Of a stretch of 17,376 nt of DNA, positions 7,849-15,437 are shown one piece after another. The first letter of the stretch is position 1; each line of letters begins with the position of its first letter. The DNA lies in contig JAKBAG010000035.1 of assembly GCA_021809235.1 (NCBI GenBank), positions 1 through 17,376 on the forward strand. Direction: 5' to 3'. This DNA is from Acidobacteriota bacterium (GTDB lineage: Bacteria > Acidobacteriota > Terriglobia > Terriglobales > Acidobacteriaceae). A program made the translations under genes and the position numbers. The notes beneath the pieces were generated by a model. That model was not told the origin of the DNA and searched no databases. It saw nothing but the letters and a program-made list of their open reading frames with translations.

Positions 7849-8340
7849 TCAGCCTGCCGACTGCCGAGCCTGGCGACGCAGCCGCTTCAGGACATTCCCA
7901 GGGACAAGTCCTGTGATATCCCCGCCAAAGCTGAAGACTTCCTTGACCATCCGCGAGCTCACAAATGAGTAGCGCCCGGCTGGCTGCAGAAAGACCGTCT
8001 CCACCTCCGGTGCCAGTCTCCGGTTCATCAGCGCCATCTGGAATTCATATTCATAGTCGCTGATGGCGCGTATGCCGCGCAGCACTGCGGTGGCCTGCTT
8101 CTGGCGGGCAAAATCCACCATCAGACCGTCGAAGGTCTCTACTTCCACGGTCTCCATCTGCCGTGTTGCCTCACGCATCATCTCCACGCGCTCGGCTACC
8201 GTAAACAGGGGGTTCTTAATGGGATTATTCAGGATGGCTACCGTCAGGTGCTCGAAGAGCCTGGCTCCGCGTGCAATCAGGTCCAGATGCCCGTTGGTGG
8301 GTGGATCAAAGGTTCCAGGATAGATGGCGCGTACTGCCAT
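7849..8340 (-). CDS. coaD: Phosphopantetheine adenylyltransferase
   Basis: 163 residues, the normal length. It catalyses the penultimate step of coenzyme A synthesis, transferring AMP from ATP to 4'-phosphopantetheine in the cytoplasm. The nucleotidyltransferase signature YPGTFDPPTNGHLD (7-20), containing the (T/H)xGH motif, and the C-terminal RYSFVSSRMVKEV (equivalent to ISSTLVREL) are clear, along with RGIRAISDYEYEFQMALMNR. Start at 8340 is fixed by homology and by AGGAGG 8 bases upstream; the frame is open further upstream, but that sequence is not coenzyme A-like. It lies downstream of the FKBP gene on the same strand, with a 132-base gap that holds the GTAAGAC palindrome. Confidence 0.95.
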   Translation of the reverse strand: MAVRAIYPGTFDPPTNGHLDLIARGARLFEHLTVAILNNPIKNPLFTVAERVEMMREATRQMETVEVETFDGLMVDFARQKQATAVLRGIRAISDYEYEFQMALMNRRLAPEVETVFLQPAGRYSFVSSRMVKEVFSFGGDITGLVPGNVLKRLRRQARQSAG

Positions 8341-8348
8341 GGCTTCGG

Positions 8349-8354
8349 CCTCCT
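8349..8354 (-). promoter_or_regulatory. Strong ribosome binding site of coaD
   Basis: AGGAGG on the minus strand, 8 bases before the coaD ATG. It decides between the ATG at 8340 and the earlier in-frame start at 8436. Confidence 0.8.
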
Positions 8355-8438
8355 GCCGATGCTCATTGTAGTGCATGGCTGTCTGCAGGACTCTCCAAAC
8401 AGCTCCAGCTCTGCTCGGATTCGGGCAGGTACCCAACG

Positions 8439-8462
8439 GATGTAAGACAAGCGTCTTACATC
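8439..8462. promoter_or_regulatory. Perfect 10-bp palindrome of the GTAAGAC motif upstream of coaD
   Basis: GATGTAAGAC (8439-8448), a 4-base spacer AAGC, then the exact complement GTCTTACATC (8453-8462). The two heptamers start 11 bases apart, the same spacing as in the array at 7700-7825. It sits about 100 bases upstream of the coaD start and 11 bases past the FKBP stop. An operator for coaD is the likeliest reading. A factor-independent terminator for the FKBP gene is less likely because no T-run follows. Confidence 0.7.
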
Positions 8463-8472
8463 GCGCACATCC

Positions 8473-9102
8473 TTATCTGCCTCCTGGTGGGGTCGGTGGC
8501 GTAGGGGGCGTTGGCGGAGCGGGTGGAGTATTGGTTGGCTGTCCTGTGGGCTGGCCAGATTCAGGATACCCAGGCATGCCACTGTCCGGAGTCGTTGCCT
8601 GCAGCAGCTCCACGTCAAAGATCAGATCCGACTTCGGCGGAATCACCGGGGGCCGTCCGCGTTCGCCGTAGGCAAGCTGCCACGGAATCAAAAGCCGTCG
8701 GATGCCGCCGACCCGCATTCCCTCCAGCCCGGTATCCCAGCCGGGAATCACCTGTCGGCCGCCCAGCAGGAACTGGAATGGTTCGCCTTCCGGATACTGC
8801 GCACTGGCCCGATCCCTTGAGGAATCGAACTTGCTGCCATCGGCAGCAAGCCAGCCCGTGTATTGCACGGTGAGCAGCATGCCGGGTGCGGCTTCGGGGC
8901 CGGTCCCCGGGCGAATCTCCTGGTAGCGCAGAGCGTAGGCCGTCTGCACGGCAGCCTGCGTGCGAGGAATTCCTCCGCTGGCCTGGGGGGCGGTCTGCGC
9001 CTGTCCAAAGGCTGTTGCCGCAAGCAGGCAGGGGATCAGCAGGCGGAACGGTCGCTGCGGGGCGGCTCTGAAAATAGAAAAATGTAAGACAGAAATGCGC
9101 AT
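8473..9102 (-). CDS. Secreted FKBP-type peptidyl-prolyl cis-trans isomerase
   Basis: 209 residues. Residues 1-35 form a signal peptide (FRLLIPCLLAATAFGQAQ), so the enzyme acts outside the cytoplasm. One FKBP domain spans about 57-170: GMLLTVQYTGWL, GSKFDSSRD, GRQVIPGWDTGLEGMRVGG, RRLLIPWQLAYGERG and LIFDVELLQ, the standard order for this fold that catalyses proline cis-trans isomerisation in folding proteins. The tail (171-209) is rich in Pro, Thr and Gly (repeated PPTPP), probably a flexible linker or wall-spanning segment. Start at 9102 is preferred over 9108 because GAGG lies 6 bases upstream. A copy of TGTAAGACA lies just inside the gene (9083-9091), 12-20 codon bases after the start. Confidence 0.92.
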   Translation of the reverse strand: MRISVLHFSIFRAAPQRPFRLLIPCLLAATAFGQAQTAPQASGGIPRTQAAVQTAYALRYQEIRPGTGPEAAPGMLLTVQYTGWLAADGSKFDSSRDRASAQYPEGEPFQFLLGGRQVIPGWDTGLEGMRVGGIRRLLIPWQLAYGERGRPPVIPPKSDLIFDVELLQATTPDSGMPGYPESGQPTGQPTNTPPAPPTPPTPPTPPGGR

Positions 9103-9226
9103 CCTCAAACTCTACCCGATCGCAGCTGCAAGAGTGCAAGCGTCTTCTTCCAGCGGCAACTTGGTGCATGCAGAGCTTACACTGGATACGATGCATGCCT
9201 TGTGGAGTGCCAGCCTGGAAGGCTGG

Positions 9227-10069
9227 ATGCGGTTGAGCTGGATTCGGCTTGAATCTGCTCAGTTTGTCTGGATTCAAAACAGCGCGATCCATGCGGTCAA
9301 CTGGCGTCTGGTATGGATTACAGTCGTAGCGTTTGTGGCAGGAATGATGAATGCTGTCGCTGGCGGCGGCTCCCTGCTCAGTTTTCCCGCCATGTTGGGC
9401 ATTGGGCTGGGTCCAATCGAGGCCAATGCTACCAATACCCTGGCTCTATGGCCCGGTCAATTTGCCTCGATCGCGGGATACTGGGGCGAGATCCGCAAGC
9501 TAAAGTCGATGGCCGTATGGATGGGGCTTGCCGGGCTGTCAGGAGGCGCCATCGGTGCCACGCTTTTGCTTCGCACACCAGCAGGCATCTTTATGAAGCT
9601 GGTGCCGTGGCTATTGCTCACCGCAGCGCTCATCTTTGCCTTCAGTGGGCCCTGGCAACGACATTTCCAGCAGCGGAAGCAGGCACATTCCGTTACCGCG
9701 CATCCATCCGACCATGCCTTTGGGATGGTGTTTCTGACCATGCTGATCTGCTTCTACATCGGATACTTTGGTGCCGGTGCGGGCTTTCTGCTCATTGCCA
9801 TGATGACGCTGTTTGGGCTGGAGGATCTGCACCAGATGAATGCCCTGAAGGTGGTGGCAACCACCATGGCCAATGGGGTCGCCTGCCTGCTCTTCATTCT
9901 GGGTGGAAAGGTCGTCTGGCAATACTGCCTGGCAGCCATGATCACCTGCGCCATGGGCGGTTACGTGGCCTCGCGATCCGCCAAGCGGCTGAATCCACGC
10001 ATGCTCCGCTCGATGGTTGTTGTACTGGGCTTCGTGCTGGCCGCATACTTCTTCTGGAAAAGCTACTGA
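9227..10069 (+). CDS. TauE/SafE-family membrane permease
   Basis: 280 residues, largely hydrophobic, with about seven or eight predicted membrane segments. The family signature appears twice, as in other TauE/SafE (DUF81) proteins: FVAGMMNAVAGGGSLLSFP with ANATNTLALWPGQ near the N-terminus, and YIGYFGAGAGFLLIAMM with MNALKVVATTMANG in the second half. Members move sulfite, sulfoacetate or other organosulfur anions, but substrates vary and no substrate gene is adjacent. Start at 9227 chosen for GGAAGG 5 bases upstream; ATG at 9191, with TACACT 7 bases before it, is the alternative. The last 7 bases overlap the end of the convergent parvulin gene. Confidence 0.87.
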   Translation: MRLSWIRLESAQFVWIQNSAIHAVNWRLVWITVVAFVAGMMNAVAGGGSLLSFPAMLGIGLGPIEANATNTLALWPGQFASIAGYWGEIRKLKSMAVWMGLAGLSGGAIGATLLLRTPAGIFMKLVPWLLLTAALIFAFSGPWQRHFQQRKQAHSVTAHPSDHAFGMVFLTMLICFYIGYFGAGAGFLLIAMMTLFGLEDLHQMNALKVVATTMANGVACLLFILGGKVVWQYCLAAMITCAMGGYVASRSAKRLNPRMLRSMVVVLGFVLAAYFFWKSY

Positions 10070-10083
10070 ACGCCCTTTTTCAG
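10054..10083. terminator. Hairpin spanning the convergent stop codons, possible bidirectional terminator
   Basis: CTGGAAAAG (10054-10062) can pair with CTTTTTCAG (10075-10083) through nine pairs including one G-T wobble, with a 12-base loop that contains both stop codons. The 3' arm carries a run of five T on plus, and the 5' arm gives a run of four T on minus. The stem is A/T-rich and weak, so function is uncertain. Confidence 0.35.
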
Positions 10084-11124
10084 GATGTCCTCCGCCAGGT
10101 AGTTATGCACCTTGGCTTCGTCATGCAGCATCTCGTCGTAGGCCAGTTGCAGCAGCTGAGCATGGCTGTCGCGTAGCTGCTGGCGAATGCTCTGCTGAAC
10201 GCGCGGATCACTGAGCTGGCCTTGGCCAGCTGGCCGTCTTTCAATCAGCTCGTAGATGGCGTATCCGACCACTTTAGAGCTTTTGCCGTCGCCCATGGTG
10301 ATCGGCATCACGTCGGTGGTTTCGCCGGCCTTCAGCTTGCTCACCGCAGCGTATACATCCGGATGCGACGTCTTCAGCGGTGTTTCCAGAATAAAGCCCA
10401 GATCCCCACCGTTGCTGCTGGTCGAGGGGTCCTCCGAGAAACTCATTGCGACTGAGGAAAACTCCTCGCCGCTGTCCAGATGGTTGCGGATCATCTGCAT
10501 CTTCTTCCGCGCCTCGGCGTCGTTCGTAGCCTTGCTATTCTGCAGGTTGTTCACCTGCCCGGTCGGCTGGTTCGTCACCACAATCTCCGCCAGGTGATAC
10601 TGCGGCTCAATCAGGTTGAATTCGCTTTTGTGCTGATCGTAGTACCGCTTGATCTCCGCATCCGTGATGGTGATTTTGGACTCAATCTCCTTATTGATCA
10701 GCTTGTTGCGGGTTAGCGTCCGACGAATATCCTTTTTGAATTCCTCAAGCGTCAGACCCTTTTCCTTCAGCTTGCGATTGAACTCCTCTTCCGTATAGGG
10801 AGCCTTGTAGTCGGTGAGTTTGGCGTTTACTTCCTCGTCCGTGGCCACCAGATTCAGCTTGGCGGCGCGCTGCTGCAGGATTTCGTCATCGATCAGACTG
10901 TGCAGAATATTCAGGCGCACAATTTGTACCTGTTCGTTCGAGGGAGTCTGCGAGGTGTCGCCCACCGTCTGCTTGTAGACCCGGTCCACGTCGGAGGCCA
11001 GAATCCGTTTGCCATTGACCGTAGCCAGCACATCCGGCGAGTGGGTCTGGTTGCAGCCAGCCAGCGCAAGCAGGGCAAGCATGGACACGCAACAGGGAAA
11101 GAATCGAAGTCGAATTCCAGACAA
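10063..11124 (-). CDS. Parvulin-type peptidyl-prolyl isomerase lipoprotein (SurA/PrsA-like)
   Basis: 353 residues. A lipoprotein signal ends at LALAGC, so Cys24 would be lipidated and the protein anchored to a membrane facing the periplasm. Residues 30-165 are helical and charged, resembling the SurA N-terminal chaperone domain (VLATVNGKRILASDVD; RLNILHSLIDDEIL). A single parvulin (PpiC) domain follows at about 173-295, with YHLAEIVVT, GEEFSSVAMSFSEDPSTSSN and GGDLGFI, then KAGETTDV. The role is folding of outer membrane or secreted proteins. The start is TTG at 11124, with GGGGG about 8 bases upstream; this gives a textbook signal peptide (RLRFF then the hydrophobic core). It lies 86 bases downstream of the DsbA-like gene on the same strand, so the two probably form an operon. 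Confidence 0.9.
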   Translation of the reverse strand: MSGIRLRFFPCCVSMLALLALAGCNQTHSPDVLATVNGKRILASDVDRVYKQTVGDTSQTPSNEQVQIVRLNILHSLIDDEILQQRAAKLNLVATDEEVNAKLTDYKAPYTEEEFNRKLKEKGLTLEEFKKDIRRTLTRNKLINKEIESKITITDAEIKRYYDQHKSEFNLIEPQYHLAEIVVTNQPTGQVNNLQNSKATNDAEARKKMQMIRNHLDSGEEFSSVAMSFSEDPSTSSNGGDLGFILETPLKTSHPDVYAAVSKLKAGETTDVMPITMGDGKSSKVVGYAIYELIERRPAGQGQLSDPRVQQSIRQQLRDSHAQLLQLAYDEMLHDEAKVHNYLAEDILKKGVQ

Positions 11125-11210
11125 CTCAGTACCCCCAAGGCTGCAATCGCAGCATCGGTTGGCGCCCAGCCCGGATCACCAACCCCCGTCCATTCAGGAT
11201 AAACCCGCGC

Positions 11211-12215
11211 TCAATGTCCCGAGGGAGCCGAACCCGACGTCGCTGCTCCCGATCCGGCTGGTCCCGACGCTGCCGATTCTGGCGGAGGCTGCACGCCAGC
11301 CGCCCGCAGAGCGCGGTCAATCACCAGCCATACCTGTGACGCCGGAACGGCACCATTGATGTGTTCGCCATCGATGAACAGCGACGGGGTTCCATCCACG
11401 CCCAGCGCATCGGCTTCGTGCATGGACTCACGGATCGTCGTCTCATCCTGCTTGCTCAGGCAGGCATCCAGGGTTGCAGCCTGCAGCTTGTAGGGAGCCA
11501 CCTGGTCGCGCGCAATCCGATCCAGCGTTGCGAAGCTCTTTTGCAGATTATGTTCCGTACCGGTTACCTCATCGCCATGCGCGTGCAGATAATCGACATA
11601 ATTCCAGTAGGCTTTGCCATTCTGAGCTGCCAGGCAGTTGGCATCCACGGCTGCATGCATGGCCCAGGGATGAATCTCGACCAGCGGATCGTCCTTGTAT
11701 ACGAAGCGCACCAGGTTGCCATAGTGGTTGATCGTCTCAGGGAACAGTTCTCGATGCATTGCCGCACAGAACGGGCATTCCAAATCATCAAAGCTGATCA
11801 CGGTCACCTTCGCATCTGCGTTACCGCGCACCGGGCGGCCGCTGATGGGAATATGGCGCGTCGGCATGCCGGCAAGATCAAATGTTTCCAGCCGTGCCAG
11901 CGTCTTGTTGTCCTTGGAGAGAAGGAAGCTCGTCGACGTCGTGCGTCCATTGCGGCCCAGCGTCACCAGCAGCTTGTCATAGCCCGGAATTTCGCTTGGT
12001 GTACGTGCGCCAAGTGTGATCTCAAAGTCGGGCGGAACGTTGAACTGGGAGCGGACCATTACTTCAATGCTGCGCGCCAGCGCGGGGTCCTGAATCGTCG
12101 AGGTTGCCGCAGAATTCTGGGCCTTGCAGCCGGCAGAAGCCACTGCCAGGGCAACGATGGCCATACATGCAATACGAGAGGAGATGAGACGCAAAAGTAC
12201 CTGCCTTCCTGTCAT
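11211..12215 (-). CDS. DsbA-like thiol oxidoreductase lipoprotein
   Basis: 334 residues. The N-terminus is a lipoprotein-like signal (RLISSRIACMAIVALAVASAG, Cys30). Residues 40-130 form an N-terminal region of unclear fold. From about 128 comes a thioredoxin-fold domain of the DsbA/Thioredoxin_4 type: VTVISFDDLECPFC with the CPFC redox pair at 147-150, and the cis-proline loop GVDGTPSLFIDG (272-283). Cys194 and Cys252 could form a second disulfide. The tail (313-334) is Ser/Gly/Ala-rich. Family members introduce or reshuffle disulfides in exported proteins. Start at 12215 is chosen because the signal peptide begins there; no good ribosome site is seen. Earlier in-frame ATGs extend into the divergent peptidase gene. 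It pairs with the parvulin lipoprotein downstream. Confidence 0.88.
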   Translation of the reverse strand: MTGRQVLLRLISSRIACMAIVALAVASAGCKAQNSAATSTIQDPALARSIEVMVRSQFNVPPDFEITLGARTPSEIPGYDKLLVTLGRNGRTTSTSFLLSKDNKTLARLETFDLAGMPTRHIPISGRPVRGNADAKVTVISFDDLECPFCAAMHRELFPETINHYGNLVRFVYKDDPLVEIHPWAMHAAVDANCLAAQNGKAYWNYVDYLHAHGDEVTGTEHNLQKSFATLDRIARDQVAPYKLQAATLDACLSKQDETTIRESMHEADALGVDGTPSLFIDGEHINGAVPASQVWLVIDRALRAAGVQPPPESAASGPAGSGAATSGSAPSGH

Positions 12216-12300
12216 TGAGTGTACGGTATTCCACTTTGATCCGGCATCGCCCCCGATTTTTTCCATTTGCAAATCCATGGCACCGATGTACCCTTTCCGC

Positions 12301-14421
12301 ATGTCGGTACATCCGGAGTTTTCCATCGCAAAACGTGGCAGTCTGATTGGGCTGCCTGGCGCGGCCCTGCTCGCTGCTTCAGCCCTGCTTGCCACTTTGG
12401 CTCTATCCACCGTTTCGGCACGCGCTGCCACGCCGCGCCCCATCACGCTCGACGACCTGTCCCGCATCGGTCGGGTCAGCAATCCGGTACTCTCGCCGGA
12501 TGGTAAATGGGTGCTGTATTCGGTCAGTCACATGGACCCCAAGGAAGACAAGCACCACACGCAGCTCTGGATGGTCTCCTGGGAGGGTGGAGCACCGATT
12601 CCGCTCACCTCCGGCCTGGAACCGGCCAGTTCGCCGGCCTTTAGTCCTGATGGCAAATACATCACTTTCCTCTCCTCGCGTCCGGGCAAGACCAAAGGCA
12701 CCCAGGTGTGGGCCATGAATCGTTTGGGCGGCGAGCCGGAGCAGTTGACCGCCATCACCGATCAGCAGTTGGATGGGTATGCCTGGTCTCCGGATAGCAA
12801 GCGGCTGCTGCTCACCCTGGAGCCGCTGGCGCCCAAGGCGCAGCCAGACGCCAAGGATGGCAAATCCGACAAGCCCCTGCCTTTCGTCCTCGACCGCTAT
12901 CACTTCAAGGAGGATGTGGAAGGCTATCTGCGGGATGACGAGCATCAGGCTCTCTATCTGGATGATCTGGCCACGGGCAAGATCGCCAAGCTCACCACCG
13001 ACCACGGTGTCGACGAGAGCAGTGCAGCCTGGTCGCCGGATGGAAGCCGGATCGCATTTGTCAGCAATCATGATGCGGACCCGGACCGTACCTACAACAC
13101 GGATGTTTTCGTCGTCGATGCCAAGCCCGGCTCCACAGCCCGTAAGCTCACTACCTGGACTGGCCCGGATGGCGGCTACGGCGGACTTGCCTGGTCTCCG
13201 GATGGGCAGTCCATAGCCTACACGCAGGGAGCTGAGCCCAGGTTGGCGCTTTACAGCCAGGCACGTCCGGCCGTCGTCACGCTGCAGGGCAAGGTCTCCT
13301 ATCCTGCACCCAAGCTGGATCGAAGTGCGCGCCAGCCCTGCTACGCCGCCGATGGCAGGCTGATGTATCTCATCACCGATGATCGCTCTGCCTATCCGGC
13401 TGTGGTGGATGCCAACGGCGCGCAGCGGCTGTTACCCGGCGAAGGCGTGACCGCGTCCATGGTTTGCAAGGCAGGAAAAATCGCCGTGATCCACACGGAC
13501 GATGCGCATCCGGGAGAAATCTTTGCTCTGGAAGGCAGCAGTCTGCGCGCTCTGACGCACGTCAATGACGGCCTTATGGCCGAACTCCAGCTTTCGCCCA
13601 CAGAAGATCTGACTGCGCACAGCAAGGACGGCACCGAGGTGCATGGCCTGATCACCCGTCCCCTGGGCTGGCAGGCTGGTCATCCTGCCCCCATGATCCT
13701 CTTCATCCACGGCGGTCCCAATGCGCAGGACCAGCACTCATTCGACTTCCTGCGACAGTGGTTTGCTGCCAACGGCTTCGCGGAACTGAACGTGAACTAT
13801 CGCGGCAGCGCCGGACGAGGTCAGGACTATGCCAAAGCCATAGCCGGCGACTGGGGGCATCTGGAAGTCATGGATCTGCTTGCAGCTGTCGATCAGGCTG
13901 TCGCGCAGGGCATCGCCGATCCCGACCACCTCGGGATTGGCGGCTGGAGCTACGGCGGCATCCTCACCGACTACACGTCTGCCTCCACGGACCGATTCAA
14001 GGCTGCCATCAGCGGAGCGGGAATGGCCATGCCCTTCTCATTCTTCGGCGTCGATGAGTACATCCTCCAGTATCACTATGAACTCGGTGACCCCTGGAAG
14101 GCCCGCGACCTCTACATCAAGCTCAGCTACCCGTTGCTTGAGGCCGACAAGCGTATTCACACGCCCACCATGTACATGGGCGGAACACGCGACTTCAATG
14201 TTCCTCTCGTCGGTGGCGAGCAGATGTACCAGACTCTTCAGGAGCTTCACATTCCCACCGAACTGGTCGTCTATCCCGATCAGTTCCACGGCTTCACCCG
14301 TCCCAGCTTTATTGTGGATCGGTATGAGCGTTGGCTGGCCTGGTACAACCATTACGTGAAGGGACTCAGCAGCCCGGCCACGCTTCCGGCAAAGATCCCG
14401 GATGGCTTCGAGGGCAAATAG
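12301..14421 (+). CDS. Secreted S9 family serine peptidase (prolyl oligopeptidase / acylaminoacyl-peptidase type)
   Basis: 706 residues. A signal peptide (KRG, then a hydrophobic core ending STVSARAA) exports it. Residues about 45-400 form a beta-propeller of WD40/TolB-like blades: LSPDGKWVLYSVS, FSPDGKYITFLSS, WSPDSKRLLL, WSPDGSRIAFVSN and WSPDGQSIAYTQG. The alpha/beta hydrolase domain follows. The nucleophile is Ser550 in GGWSYGG; Asp631 (GGTRDFNVPL) and His663 (DQFHGF) complete the triad. FIHGGPNAQDQ is the oxyanion-hole region, and NYRGSAGRGQDY is typical of S9C enzymes. It trims peptides entering the propeller pore; substrate preference is not readable. No start has a clear ribosome site: ATGs at 12277, 12286 and 12301 are all in frame, and 12301 gives the most normal signal peptide. 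Confidence 0.92.
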   Translation: MSVHPEFSIAKRGSLIGLPGAALLAASALLATLALSTVSARAATPRPITLDDLSRIGRVSNPVLSPDGKWVLYSVSHMDPKEDKHHTQLWMVSWEGGAPIPLTSGLEPASSPAFSPDGKYITFLSSRPGKTKGTQVWAMNRLGGEPEQLTAITDQQLDGYAWSPDSKRLLLTLEPLAPKAQPDAKDGKSDKPLPFVLDRYHFKEDVEGYLRDDEHQALYLDDLATGKIAKLTTDHGVDESSAAWSPDGSRIAFVSNHDADPDRTYNTDVFVVDAKPGSTARKLTTWTGPDGGYGGLAWSPDGQSIAYTQGAEPRLALYSQARPAVVTLQGKVSYPAPKLDRSARQPCYAADGRLMYLITDDRSAYPAVVDANGAQRLLPGEGVTASMVCKAGKIAVIHTDDAHPGEIFALEGSSLRALTHVNDGLMAELQLSPTEDLTAHSKDGTEVHGLITRPLGWQAGHPAPMILFIHGGPNAQDQHSFDFLRQWFAANGFAELNVNYRGSAGRGQDYAKAIAGDWGHLEVMDLLAAVDQAVAQGIADPDHLGIGGWSYGGILTDYTSASTDRFKAAISGAGMAMPFSFFGVDEYILQYHYELGDPWKARDLYIKLSYPLLEADKRIHTPTMYMGGTRDFNVPLVGGEQMYQTLQELHIPTELVVYPDQFHGFTRPSFIVDRYERWLAWYNHYVKGLSSPATLPAKIPDGFEGK

Positions 14422-14502
14422 AAAGCGGCCAGTCAGGAGGCATACATCGATCGCGTCCAACTGACTTCCGGTCGTTAGCAACCTGTTCCTGGTGCTCCGG
14501 GC

Positions 14503-14508
14503 TAGAAT
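14503..14508 (+). promoter_or_regulatory. Candidate -10 element (TAGAAT) of lipA
   Basis: TAGAAT lies 6 bases before the lipA ATG, where it would start transcription at or near the start codon. No matching -35 is seen. Confidence 0.25.
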
Positions 14509-14514
14509 GGAGCC

Positions 14515-15429
14515 ATGGAACTCGTCCAGATTGAACCGGCGCGCCGTGCAGCTGCTCCTAAACCGGAGTGGCTGCGTGCGCCTGCGCCGATGGGCGAGAA
14601 TTACCATAACCTCAAGCGTCTGGCCCGATCTCTGAACCTGCACACCGTCTGCGAAAGTGCACATTGCCCCAATATTGGGGAATGCTGGCAGCACAAGACA
14701 GCCACCTTCATGATGCTGGGCAACCTCTGCACCCGCCGCTGTGGTTTCTGCGCCGTTCCCAAGGGCCGACCAGAGCCGCTGGACTGGGATGAGCCGCGTC
14801 GCGTTGCCGAGGCCGTGGGAACCCTGGGCCTGCAGCACGCCGTCATCACCAGCGTCAACCGCGATGATGATCTGCTGGGCGGGGCCCGCATCTTCGCCAT
14901 GGTCATTGAAGAGATTCGCCGCGCGGCACCCGGCTGCCAGGTAGAGGTTCTGATCCCCGACTTTCAGGGCAATGAAGATGCGATCCGAATCGTTGTCGAG
15001 GCCCGTCCCGAGGTGCTCAATCACAATACGGAGTCTGTCCCCCGGCTGTATCGCGTGGTTCGCTCCGGCGCCCGCTATGAGCGCACACTGCGTCTACTCC
15101 AATACGCCAAGGAAGTGAATCCAGCGGGGATCACCAAATCCGGCGTCATGGTGGGTCTGGGAGAGCAAACGAATGAGCTACTGCAGGTCTTTCGTGATCT
15201 TGCCGAGGTTGGCTGCGACATCCTGACCATCGGCCAGTACCTGCGCCCCTCGCGGGATCATCTTCCAATGACTCGCATCTATACTCCTGCGGAGTTTGCC
15301 GACCTTCGCAAAGAGGCGCTGGCCATGGGCTTCCGCCATGTGGAGTCCGGCCCGCTGGTTCGGTCCAGCTACCATGCACACGAGCAGGCAGCCTCCACCG
15401 GACTTCGCGTACTCAAAGGCTTGTATTGA
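14515..15429 (+). CDS. lipA: Lipoyl synthase
   Basis: 304 residues, normal length. This radical-SAM enzyme inserts two sulfur atoms into protein-bound octanoyl groups to make lipoyl cofactors for 2-oxo acid dehydrogenases and glycine cleavage. The auxiliary 4Fe-4S cluster cysteines are in CESAHCPNIGEC (46-57), the radical-SAM CxxxCxxC is in CTRRCGFC (73-80), and the C-terminal RSSYHAHE supplies the conserved serine ligand. HNTESVPRLY, TKSGVMVGLGE and TIGQYLRPS are family signatures. GGAG lies only 2 bases from the ATG. TAGAAT lies 6 bases upstream of the ATG, so the transcript may be leaderless. No lipB is in the window. Its stop is 8 bases from the stop of the convergent small membrane gene. 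Confidence 0.96.
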   Translation: MELVQIEPARRAAAPKPEWLRAPAPMGENYHNLKRLARSLNLHTVCESAHCPNIGECWQHKTATFMMLGNLCTRRCGFCAVPKGRPEPLDWDEPRRVAEAVGTLGLQHAVITSVNRDDDLLGGARIFAMVIEEIRRAAPGCQVEVLIPDFQGNEDAIRIVVEARPEVLNHNTESVPRLYRVVRSGARYERTLRLLQYAKEVNPAGITKSGVMVGLGEQTNELLQVFRDLAEVGCDILTIGQYLRPSRDHLPMTRIYTPAEFADLRKEALAMGFRHVESGPLVRSSYHAHEQAASTGLRVLKGLY

Positions 15430-15437
15430 TCGGTGCA

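Noticed and set aside
12216..12482. Extension of the DsbA-like protein upstream of 12215
   Set aside because: The added stretch is Ala/Arg-rich, overlaps the divergent peptidase coding region, and would bury the lipoprotein signal peptide.
14038..15024. A 328-codon antisense open frame spanning the S9 peptidase end and lipA start
   Set aside because: It crosses two clearly identified genes, including the peptidase triad and the LipA cysteine motifs.
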